A stretch of DNA of 47,465 nt from Chloroflexota bacterium (GTDB lineage: Bacteria > Chloroflexota > Dehalococcoidia > FW602-bin16): NCBI GenBank assembly GCA_004297765.1, contig SCTZ01000167.1, positions 1-47,465 of the forward strand, written 5' to 3'. The translations under genes and the position numbers were made by a program. This document shows, piece by piece, positions 1-6,616 of the stretch. Under the pieces are notes generated by a model. That model ran no database searches. It saw only the letters and a list, made by a program, of their open reading frames with translations, and was not told where the DNA came from. Numbering within the stretch: position 1 is the first letter of the stretch; every line of letters begins with the position of its first letter.

Positions 1-381
1 CTCGGTCACCCCCGCTCCGGCGAATACCTGACCGCGTGCAAGCGGTGCAAGGTAACTCTGCTTCTGCTCCTCTGTGCCATAATGCAGCAAACCGGACCCA
101 GCGAGCCCGCTGGGGAAACTCACGATCGTTCCGAGGCTGTGGCAATGACGAGAAATCTCTTCCACGAGTAGTGTCATCGACATGTAGTCCATGCCGGCGC
201 CACCGTACTTCTCGGGAACCACGCCGCCCATCATACCAAGGGCACCCATCTTCAGGGCGATCTCAAGGGGAAACCGCTCCTCGCGGTCGTACTCTGCGAC
301 CTTGGGCGCGATCTCCTTTTCGGCGAACTCGCGCGCCGCGCGCTTGATACTCAACTGGTCCTCGGTAAACCCGAAGTCCAT
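1..381 (-). CDS. acyl-CoA dehydrogenase, N-terminal part (cut by window edge)
   Basis: Flavin-dependent alpha,beta-dehydrogenation of an acyl-CoA is the family reaction. Only the first 127 residues are inside the window; the gene runs off the left end. The translation begins MDFGFTEDQ and contains the helical N-terminal domain, VPEKYGGAGMDY near residue 58 and the start of the FAD-contacting strand (AGAGVTE) at the edge, the usual ACAD layout. The ATG at 381 is preceded on the minus strand by AAAGGAGG at good spacing, which fixes the start. It lies 194 bp downstream of the B12-binding mutase subunit on the same strand and is probably co-transcribed with it. The C-terminal catalytic residue cannot be seen, so substrate class is open. 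Confidence 0.9.
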   Translation of the reverse strand, partial: MDFGFTEDQLSIKRAAREFAEKEIAPKVAEYDREERFPLEIALKMGALGMMGGVVPEKYGGAGMDYMSMTLLVEEISRHCHSLGTIVSFPSGLAGSGLLHYGTEEQKQSYLAPLARGQVFAGAGVTE

Positions 382-388
382 CTCCCCT

Positions 389-501
389 CCTTTGACCGAG
401 ACCCATGAATCTTATTCTTGGTGCCTGACTCGCTCTTGTAACGAAAGTTACAGAGGTCTCATGCCCTTTGAGCGAGATCCACGAATCTTATCCTTAGTGC
501 C
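389..501. repeat. imperfect 37-bp direct repeat, two copies
   Basis: Positions 389-425 and 465-501 match at about 32 of 37 bases (core GAATCTTATyCTTrGTGCC), 76 bp apart, in the gap between the B12-binding subunit and the downstream dehydrogenase. A small inverted repeat (GTAAC-GAAA-GTTAC, 438-451) sits between the copies. A short hairpin (AATCCCC / GGGGATT, 539-557) lies just after the mutase subunit stop. The function is unknown; they could be regulator sites or the remains of a local duplication. Confidence 0.55.
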
Positions 502-575
502 GGTGGCTGAAGTTGATTTTGAGATCTTGTCGTACGATAATCCCCTCGCGGGGGATTCCAGCGATTGCGGGTACC

Positions 576-995
576 CTAGGCCGTCACAGCGTTCTTTTCT
601 GCGGCCAAGCTCCTTACGCAGGCGACAATGTCTTCGGTCTTGGATCCGGGAAGAAACCACTCTCGGACCCCCAGCTTCTTTAGCTCTGGGACATACTTGG
701 TAGGTATAACCCCTCCACCGACGACTGCGATGTCATCCACGTGGTTTTCTTTGAGCAGTTTCATGATCTTCTCGAACACCACCATTGGTGCTCCTGCCAG
801 CATGCTTACACCGATAACATCGGCATCCTCTTGAATAGCCGACTCGACGATCTGCTCCGGAGTCTGAAATAGCCCCGTGTACATGACTTCCATTCCGGCG
901 TCTCTCAGGATCATCGCTATTACGACAGCCCCTACGTCGTGACCGTCCCTTCCTACTTTCGCCAGCACCACTCGCGGAGTATGCTTGCTAGTCAT
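576..995 (-). CDS. B12-binding (small) subunit of a methylmalonyl-CoA-mutase-family enzyme
   Basis: This 139-residue protein carries the adenosylcobalamin in two-component acyl-CoA mutases. It shows the base-off/His-on B12 fold signature: DGHDVG near residue 18 supplies the cobalt-ligating His, GVSMLAGA near 83 is the SxL element, and VVGGGVIP near 112 is the GG element. The length is that of stand-alone archaeal-type mutase small subunits. The ATG at 995 has AAGGGAG upstream. It follows the large subunit by 39 bp on the same strand, so the two form a complex in a short operon. The B12 ligands are intact, so radical chemistry should be possible even though the partner's substrate pocket is unusual. 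Confidence 0.93.
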   Translation of the reverse strand: MTSKHTPRVVLAKVGRDGHDVGAVVIAMILRDAGMEVMYTGLFQTPEQIVESAIQEDADVIGVSMLAGAPMVVFEKIMKLLKENHVDDIAVVGGGVIPTKYVPELKKLGVREWFLPGSKTEDIVACVRSLAAEKNAVTA

Positions 996-1034
996 GCTGT
1001 TCTCCCTTAACGAAGAAGTACTCGATTACCGTCA

Positions 1035-2744
1035 TTAACAAACGGGACGAGCGTTCCTCTGGTCTTCGAAGCCGAACACGTCCCCAAGCGCGTTGGTTAT
1101 TTCCGCCACTGTAGCGTAGGCCTTCACAGCTTCAAGCGTCGTCGGCATTATGTTCTCGCTGCCGGCCGCCGCTTTTCGCAAGCGCGCCAATATCTCCTCC
1201 AGTTTCCCATTGTCGCGTTCTTGCTTCATTCGTGCGATTTTGTCCTTGTGCTGTCTCAGCAACTCGCCATCGGGCTCAAAGGCCTCCAATTGGACCTGCT
1301 CGTCTTTGCGCTCGAACATATTGACGCCGACGCTGATCCTCTCCCCCTGGTCCCTCAGTTGCTTGTCTCTGAAGATCTCTTTCCTCATTTCACCCACGAA
1401 GAAACCGTTCTTGATCGCTGCGATCGCCCCGCCCATCTCGTCTACTTTGTTGATGTAGTCCCATATCTTCTCTTCCAGTGCGTCGGTCAGATACTCTACG
1501 TACCAGGACCCACCTAGAGGGTCGACCACATCGGATACGCCTGTCTCGTAGGCAATAATCTGCTGGCTCCTCAGCGCAACTTCCACCTCGTCCCCCGTAG
1601 CTGCCAGCGTTATCCCTTCGCCGTATGGTGTCGCTTCTATGGCGGTTGAGCCACCGAGGACGGCGGACAGCGTCTGTAAGGCAGTCCGCGTTATGTTGTT
1701 CATTGGCTGCTGCGTCGTTAGGGATCGCCCGGACGTGAGAACGTAGGACTTCAGACACCAGGACATCGGATTCTGAGCGTGGAACCTCTCCTTCATTAGC
1801 TTGGCCCAAGCTCTTCTGGCGGCCCTGTGTTTTGCTATTTCCTCGAAGAAATCAGGGGACGAGCTCCACTGAGCAGTAATCCTGGGAGCAAAATCGTCTA
1901 TGTGGTATCCTCTCTTGAGGACCGCTTCAATAATCTCTATGGCACAAGAGAATGAAAAGGCCACCTCTTGAAAGGCGTTGGAACCAGCCTGGGGATAGTT
2001 GGTCCCAAAGACGTTCATCACATTGGCTCTTGGGAAATGCCTGATCAGGTATTCGATGCAGTCTACCGTCAATCTCAGATGATGCTCGGGGGCGAAACGG
2101 CTGTCGTATTCCGTCACGTAGCTAGAGAGCGAATCGTTTTGGACAGTGACTTTGACCTTCTCCGGGGCCGTTCCCTGATGCTCCACGGCCGCCACCAACC
2201 CGGAAACCTGAATGTGCGCGATACATGAGTTGTTCAGCATCACGTGTTCTTTGTCCAGAGGGATGCTGCCCCAAAGCACCACAAAATCGGGGAGGTACTC
2301 TGCCACTACGCCCGAGTGTCCCACGAACCCTTCCACCGCCGGGTCATCGGAGGCGAACCCGCTTCGAGTCGTATAATCGAAAATGTGGGTCGGCGCCGTC
2401 ATTCCTCCTTCAGTGTGGCATTGCTTCAGGGCGGCGGTCGCTTCGGCAGTATTGACGCCTGTTTGTTGTCTAATTTGCCACAACCTTGTCCGGAACATCG
2501 CCGGGTGTGGCCCTCGAGTAAAAGGATATTCCCCGGGAAACCCAATGTCCCTCACGTAGTCGAGGTTTTTTGTATCCGCGGGGGTATATATGGGCTTTAT
2601 CGGCAGACCGGACCAGGTGGTGAATTCCGTCTTTCTGGCCGGGGTCTTATCAAGCGAACCCTCTAGCGTCTGAGACTCCCACCTCTGCCGGACCTCTTCG
2701 ATCTCACTTGTCTTGCATGTCTGCTTGTCGCTCGGCTTCTCCAC
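1035..2744 (-). CDS. divergent adenosylcobalamin-dependent acyl-CoA mutase, large subunit
   Basis: This 569-residue TIM-barrel subunit belongs to the methylmalonyl-CoA mutase family, which isomerises the carbon skeleton of acyl-CoAs by a radical route. Family landmarks are clear: YPFTRG (73-78), VQNDSL (201-206), DDFAPR (283-288), TSGRSLTTQQPMNN (337-350), AVLGG (361-365) and VDPLGGSWYVE. By alignment from memory to Propionibacterium MCM, Arg207 is Glu212 here, and Tyr243-His244 are Thr248-Asn249. The LHTNSxDEAxALPT segment is replaced by an unrelated IEATPYGEGITLAA. The partner Gln197 is kept (Gln202). The start is GTG at 2744 with AAAGGGGG upstream. Annotation as MCM would be misleading: Arg207 binds the substrate carboxylate in MCM and is Gln in isobutyryl- and 2-hydroxyisobutyryl-CoA mutases, and Glu fits neither. 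The protein is probably an active mutase with a new substrate, though loss of activity is possible. Confidence 0.9.
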   Translation of the reverse strand: MEKPSDKQTCKTSEIEEVRQRWESQTLEGSLDKTPARKTEFTTWSGLPIKPIYTPADTKNLDYVRDIGFPGEYPFTRGPHPAMFRTRLWQIRQQTGVNTAEATAALKQCHTEGGMTAPTHIFDYTTRSGFASDDPAVEGFVGHSGVVAEYLPDFVVLWGSIPLDKEHVMLNNSCIAHIQVSGLVAAVEHQGTAPEKVKVTVQNDSLSSYVTEYDSRFAPEHHLRLTVDCIEYLIRHFPRANVMNVFGTNYPQAGSNAFQEVAFSFSCAIEIIEAVLKRGYHIDDFAPRITAQWSSSPDFFEEIAKHRAARRAWAKLMKERFHAQNPMSWCLKSYVLTSGRSLTTQQPMNNITRTALQTLSAVLGGSTAIEATPYGEGITLAATGDEVEVALRSQQIIAYETGVSDVVDPLGGSWYVEYLTDALEEKIWDYINKVDEMGGAIAAIKNGFFVGEMRKEIFRDKQLRDQGERISVGVNMFERKDEQVQLEAFEPDGELLRQHKDKIARMKQERDNGKLEEILARLRKAAAGSENIMPTTLEAVKAYATVAEITNALGDVFGFEDQRNARPVC

Positions 2745-2820
2745 GTTTGTGCCCCCTTTCGCTTAAATCGTTCAGCCGGGATGTTTGGGTCACGGTGAGC
2801 CGCACGGCCACTTTTCAGCC

Positions 2821-2849
2821 GTTATAGCACAGAATCAGTAGTTAGTCAA
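2821..2849 (-). promoter_or_regulatory. sigma70-type promoter of the mutase operon
   Basis: On the minus strand, TTGACT (2849-2844) and TATAAC (2826-2821) are separated by exactly 17 bp. The predicted transcript start lies about 70 bp upstream of the mutase GTG. An operator-like palindrome (2862-2879) lies 12 bp upstream of the -35 box. Confidence 0.7.
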
Positions 2850-2861
2850 TACTCGCTCAGA

Positions 2862-2985
2862 ACTAACTGTTGCGTTAGTCGCGTTTCGTGTATGAGCCAT
2901 CAGGACTGTTGACAGCGGGGGTTGCATCGCGTATACTAACCCCTGAGTTAATCGCCATAGGGCGGTTTCTAACATTGCAGTTAAT
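2862..2985. promoter_or_regulatory. three operator-like palindromes ACTAAC-N6-GTTARt
   Basis: Three 18-bp sites share the arms ACTAAC and GTTAGT/GTTAAT with a 6-bp spacer. They are 2862-2879 (ACTAAC tgttgc GTTAGT, perfect arms), 2935-2952 (ACTAAC ccctga GTTAAT) and 2968-2985 (TCTAAC attgca GTTAAT). An extra half-site GTTAGT is at 2841-2846. Site 2 overlaps the -10 box of the plus-strand promoter and site 3 lies just downstream. This is the size and placement expected of a TetR-family operator set controlling both divergent units, with autoregulation. The binding protein is inferred to be the adjacent TetR product. Confidence 0.7.
2909..2937 (+). promoter_or_regulatory. sigma70-type promoter of the TetR gene
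   Basis: TTGACA (2909-2914), a 17-bp spacer and TATACT (2932-2937) form a near-consensus promoter reading toward the TetR gene. The leader is long (about 320 bp) and contains a copy of repeat R1 before the start codon. Confidence 0.7.
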
Positions 2986-3029
2986 CCATGGTGGTTAAGC
3001 GCGGTCAGTTAATACCACAACTGTACTTT

Positions 3030-3132
3030 GTCATTCTGAGGCGCGCACGCCGAAGAATCCGTACCCCTGGGCGCGGATTCTTCGCGCTGCGGCGCTCAGA
3101 ATGACAAAAACAGAGGCGGCGCTCAGAATGAC
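3030..3132. repeat. R1 palindromic repeat, copy a (plus a partial end)
   Basis: The element runs from GTCATTCTGAG to CTCAGAATGAC (3030-3105). It carries inner inverted arms GAAGAATCCG and CGGATTCTTCG, followed by a stray second right end (3115-3132). It occupies the TetR leader. The same family recurs at 6276, 8417, 8508 and 31887. No coding capacity is supported; the ORF that crosses it on the minus strand is repeat-derived. Confidence 0.85.
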
Positions 3133-3268
3133 AGGTTCGGTGAACTACGGTTGTAGTATCAGGACCCTCAGCAAAAAGCAGGAGGCTGCCTGTTAGACCG
3201 TGCCACGGAGAATCCCCGGTCCAGTGGAGGATTCGTGAAGGCGCAGGAGGCGTTGAGGGGAACAACTG

Positions 3269-4021
3269 ATGACTCGGCTTTCCCGCGCTGGAAAGCTGGA
3301 AGAGAATCGACTACAAGGAATCAAGCAGATGACAACGGCTCAGAGAACGGCTCAGAGGACTACAAGAACAACCAAAGGTAAATCAGATCCTTCTCGGGGA
3401 GCGGGTACAACTTCTCGCGAGAATATTCTTCAGGTTGCAGGTCGTTTATTGATCAAGGCATCTTATGCCGAGGTGACTATAGAGGACATCGCCGAGCGCG
3501 CAGGTGTGAATAGGGCCCTCGTCTATTACTACTTCAAGAACAAAGCTTTCCTTTTCTATGAAGTGGCTTCCAGAGCCATCAGTTCGCATGCAACCTATTC
3601 AGACCCAATCGTGAGTTCCGACCTGCCCCCAAGAGAGAAACTGAGACAACTGGTGATCGGCCACATCAAATGGCGGCTCAACAATCCGGAGATCGGTGCC
3701 ATAACCACCAAGGACATGAAGAGCTTGCCGCCAAGGCTGTATCGGGACTACGTCGTATTGCGCGACAAGTACGAGGCAATGTTTCGACAGGTCATCGGCG
3801 AAGGGGTGGCAAGTGGGGAATTCAGGCAGGGAAGTATTAAGGTCTTTTCGGCGCTAACGCTTGGACTCATTAATTCGATCGATAGATGGTATAAGCCAAA
3901 GGGTGAGCTATCTATGGACGAGGTTGCCGCCGAGGCCTGGTCGTTTATTTCGGCCTCTCTGGAAACGGCTAAGGCTGAGAGAGAGGAAGATGAGGAAGAC
4001 GTGGCAATCTTGAAGGTTTAG
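3269..4021 (+). CDS. TetR/AcrR-family transcriptional regulator
   Basis: This is probably a ligand-responsive repressor of the surrounding CoA-catabolic genes. The protein has 250 residues. The helix-turn-helix is near residues 70-90 (TIEDIAERAGVNRALVYYYF), followed by an all-helical effector domain of ordinary length with a C-terminal acidic tail (EREEDEED). Two starts are plausible: ATG 3269 (GAGGGG upstream) and ATG 3329 (AAGGA upstream, giving 230 residues). The stretch between them is Thr/Arg-rich and unlike a folded domain. The gene is divergent from the mutase operon, with three matching palindromes between them. Its ligand is probably an acyl-CoA intermediate of the pathway (inference). 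Confidence 0.92.
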   Translation: MTRLSRAGKLEENRLQGIKQMTTAQRTAQRTTRTTKGKSDPSRGAGTTSRENILQVAGRLLIKASYAEVTIEDIAERAGVNRALVYYYFKNKAFLFYEVASRAISSHATYSDPIVSSDLPPREKLRQLVIGHIKWRLNNPEIGAITTKDMKSLPPRLYRDYVVLRDKYEAMFRQVIGEGVASGEFRQGSIKVFSALTLGLINSIDRWYKPKGELSMDEVAAEAWSFISASLETAKAEREEDEEDVAILKV

Positions 4022-4112
4022 CGCTGCTCTCCTCGAGAGTGTGGGACCTGTGCATCCGGCGGACTAGAGTCCTACCGTCAAACCTTCGCCGAGGCCGTGG
4101 AGTCTGGATCGA

Positions 4113-4138
4113 CGCGGTCCTTCCGCAGAAGGACCGCG
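4113..4138 (+). terminator. strong hairpin after the TetR gene (possible terminator/attenuator)
   Basis: A perfect 10-bp stem, CGCGGTCCTT (4113-4122) and AAGGACCGCG (4129-4138), encloses a 6-base loop. It lies 92 bp after the TetR stop and 125 bp before the next start. No T-run follows, so intrinsic termination is uncertain. It may partly insulate TetR from the enzyme genes or stabilise mRNA. Confidence 0.4.
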
Positions 4139-4180
4139 GACTCGCCAGCCCTATAGATTGCCTGACCATTGTAGGAACTG

Positions 4181-4214
4181 CTTGGGGGCACCCCCAGACC
4201 CCGGTCTGACGGAC
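4181..4214. repeat. R5 repeat fragment (GGGGGCACCCCC...CCCCGGTCTGAC)
   Basis: GGGGGCACCCCC followed by AGACCCCGGTCTGAC resembles the longer copies at 37370-37445 and 38245-38315 in the flagellar region. It is intergenic, just upstream of the acyl-CoA dehydrogenase gene. Confidence 0.5.
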
Positions 4215-4262
4215 GAGAACCGGCGCTAGGCATCTTTACAGTGCAAAACGGGAGGCGCGCAC

Positions 4263-5408
4263 ATGAACTTCAGTTTCACCGAAACGCAGGAGACGCTTCG
4301 CAAAGAGGTTAGATTATTCGCGCGAAGAGAACTTGCTCCGGATGCCGCCATCAGAGCAAAAGAAGCCGCGATAGATCGCAAAGCGTACCAGAAGATCGCG
4401 GACATGGGGCTCCTGGGTATAAACCTGCCCGAGAAGTACGGCGGGGCGCAAGGTGATTGGGTGTCGGTGGGCGTCGTGAACGAAGAGCTCGCCAAGGTGG
4501 ACTTCGCCTTGGCCTCCGTGGCGAGACTTCAACTGATGTTCTGCCATCTCCTTATGCTTGGATCAGAGGAAATACGGCAGGAGTGGATTCCGGCCGTGAT
4601 TCGCGGCGAGAAGCTGATGGCGATGGCAGTAACCGAGCCTGACTGTGGTGCCGACGCCTCCGCCCTCAGGTTGAGAGCTATCAGGGACGGCGATTGTTAC
4701 GTCCTCGACGGCGAGAAGACATCCGTCACCATAGGGATGCAAGCTGATGGCTGCCTGGTGTGGGCCAAGACCGCTCCGGAAGCGGGGGCAAAGGGAGTGA
4801 CCCTCTTTCTTGTGCCCCTGGATACACCGGGAATCCATAAGTCGAACATCAAGGACATGGGGATACAATCCGTCGGCCGAGCCTCACTGATCTTCGACAA
4901 CGTCAGAGTACCCGCCGCAAACCGCATCGGCAATGAGGGCGAAGGCTTCTCCAGCGCGCTAAACGCGTTCGATACCGCGAGGATATTTCTCGGTCTTGAA
5001 AGTGTGGCTTCGGCCGAGGCTTCACTGACTCAAGCTCTTGCCTACGCTAAGGAAAGGCAAGCCTTTGGGCAACCCATAATCAAGTTCCAGGACGTCTCTC
5101 ATACTCTCGCGGAGGATGTGACGCGCATCACAGCAGCCAGATGGCTTGCCTATCACGCTCTGTGGCTGAGCGACCAGGGACTTCCGCGTACGAAAGAAGC
5201 CGCGATGGCCAAGTGGTTTGGTGTCGACGCGGCGATCCAAGCCGTTCGTCATTCCATCGTGGTTCTCGGACATGTTGGCTTCAGCGAGGAATGCTCGCTG
5301 GAGCAGCGCTTGAGAGACCTGATAGGCTGGGAGATAGCCGATAGCACGCCAGGCATAATGAAGATGACCATCGCAAGAGCGCTCGAAAAGACCGCTGAGC
5401 CTTTCTAG
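4263..5408 (+). CDS. acyl-CoA dehydrogenase with Asp at the usual catalytic Glu position
   Basis: This 381-residue FAD enzyme is expected to desaturate a pathway acyl-CoA and pass electrons to ETF. It has the helical N-domain, LPEKYGG (55-61), the FAD loop AVTEPDCGADAS (122-133), a middle beta-domain and ERQAFGQPI (264-272). The usual KxWITN element reads EKTSVTIG (151-158). Where most family members read IYEGTSEIQR, this one reads IADSTPGIMK, so Asp360 stands at the base position. Some alicyclic-acyl-CoA dehydrogenases depart from the standard Glu, which would suit a ring substrate, but this is inference. The ATG follows GGGAGG. It is first in a plus-strand set and 15 bp ahead of a crotonase. 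Confidence 0.92.
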   Translation: MNFSFTETQETLRKEVRLFARRELAPDAAIRAKEAAIDRKAYQKIADMGLLGINLPEKYGGAQGDWVSVGVVNEELAKVDFALASVARLQLMFCHLLMLGSEEIRQEWIPAVIRGEKLMAMAVTEPDCGADASALRLRAIRDGDCYVLDGEKTSVTIGMQADGCLVWAKTAPEAGAKGVTLFLVPLDTPGIHKSNIKDMGIQSVGRASLIFDNVRVPAANRIGNEGEGFSSALNAFDTARIFLGLESVASAEASLTQALAYAKERQAFGQPIIKFQDVSHTLAEDVTRITAARWLAYHALWLSDQGLPRTKEAAMAKWFGVDAAIQAVRHSIVVLGHVGFSEECSLEQRLRDLIGWEIADSTPGIMKMTIARALEKTAEPF

Positions 5409-5423
5409 CGAAGGATGTGCGAA

Positions 5424-6224
5424 ATGGACTATGAAACTATTACTTATGAGTCCGGAAGAATCGCGAGGATTACTCTCAACAGGCCGGATAGACTGAACGC
5501 TGTAAACAAGACGATGATAGACGAGATCGTCAGCGCGTTCAAAGAAGCGGAGAACGACCCGGAGGTAAGGGTAATAGTCCTTAAGGGGGCGGGCCGCTGC
5601 TTTTCCGCGGGCTACGACCTGGGTCCAGGGGGATACAAAGTAGAGCCGATCGTTCAGGAATGGAAGGCGATGCGCGACATATCCCTGGACCATCCGGCCA
5701 CCGTGATGTGGAAGCTGATGAAGCCGGTCATCGCACAGGTCCACGGGTACTGTACCGGATTTGCCCTCGATCTGGTCGGTGGAATGTGCGACATCACCAT
5801 CGCAGCCGAAGACGCGAAGATCGGCCAACAGGAGGGAAGGGGTTTCGGTACGCTAGCTCTGCACCTGTGGCCGTATCTCATAGGCCCTCAGAGATCAAAA
5901 ATGCTCATGTTTACCGGCGAGTTCATCAGTGGCAAGGAGGCGGAAAGGATTGGCTTGGTGCTCAAAGCCACCGCCCCCGAGCAACTGGATGAAGAGGTCA
6001 ATGCGCTGGCCGAAAAGATCGCCTCGGGTCCGCCAGAGCTGATCGCCATCCACAAAGCGCAGATTAATAGATTCTATGAAGAAATGGGGCTGTGGGGAGT
6101 CATCGCCTCCTTCAGGGACCTGGATGCGATAGCCCACCTCTCAAAGGTTGCCACAGAGCTTTTTGAGTTAGCTCAGGAGAAGGGCGCGAAGGCCGCTGTT
6201 CAAAGAATGATGAGCGGATTCTAG
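5424..6224 (+). CDS. enoyl-CoA hydratase/isomerase (crotonase) family protein 1
   Basis: This 266-residue crotonase-fold enzyme acts on an acyl-CoA thioester. The oxyanion-hole strands are visible: GAGRCFSAGYDLG near residues 54-66 and HGYCTGFALDLVGG near 109-122. The standard hydratase pair Glu144/Glu164 is not conserved: the first is Asp in FALDL, and the second region reads IGQQEGRGFG. A plain 2-enoyl-CoA hydratase is therefore not assured; isomerase, hydrolase or ring-opening chemistry is equally possible. The start is taken at ATG 5424, which has AAGGA at proper distance. The in-frame ATG at 5415 has none. It follows the dehydrogenase closely and is likely in the same transcript. Confidence 0.88.
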   Translation: MDYETITYESGRIARITLNRPDRLNAVNKTMIDEIVSAFKEAENDPEVRVIVLKGAGRCFSAGYDLGPGGYKVEPIVQEWKAMRDISLDHPATVMWKLMKPVIAQVHGYCTGFALDLVGGMCDITIAAEDAKIGQQEGRGFGTLALHLWPYLIGPQRSKMLMFTGEFISGKEAERIGLVLKATAPEQLDEEVNALAEKIASGPPELIAIHKAQINRFYEEMGLWGVIASFRDLDAIAHLSKVATELFELAQEKGAKAAVQRMMSGF

Positions 6225-6275
6225 CCGAGTTCATTGAGTGTCCCTAGTGGTTCGTCAACAGTATGCTGATAGGTT

Positions 6276-6351
6276 GTCATTCTGAGGCGCTCACGCCGAA
6301 AAATCCGCGCCCGGGGATACGGATTCTTCGCGCTGCGGCGCTCAGAATGAC
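6276..6351. repeat. R1 palindromic repeat, copy b
   Basis: The copy is bounded by GTCATTCTGAG and CTCAGAATGAC, with inner arms AAAATCCGCGC and GCGGATTCTTCG-like sequence. It lies in the 392-bp gap between the two crotonases. The rest of that gap (6352-6616) shows no credible gene, promoter or terminator. Confidence 0.85.
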
Positions 6352-6616
6352 ACGAGTCCACTGAAAGAAGGTCCCGCGCCAACAACCGGTGGGGAAGCAC
6401 CCCCGGAAGGCGTCTGTTTTCGCGAGCGTCATCCCTATCTCAGTGCCTCCAGGACGCCAAAGTGGGGATTGTCATCGAGCCTGTTCGCGATGCCGACCTT
6501 CTTTCAGTGGACTCATGACACACTGGACGCCGTGTAACAAACCACCAATGCCCTGTTCCACCAGTTGCCCACGCGACCGCGTTCGCACGTGAATAAGAAT
6601 GGCGAGGACAATAGCG

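Noticed and set aside
1035-2744. Straight annotation as methylmalonyl-CoA mutase
   Set aside because: The substrate-binding Arg and catalytic His positions are Glu and Asn, so the specific name is not supported.
3005-3265. Minus-strand 86-codon frame in the TetR leader
   Set aside because: It reads through an R1 repeat and the mapped promoter/operator region.
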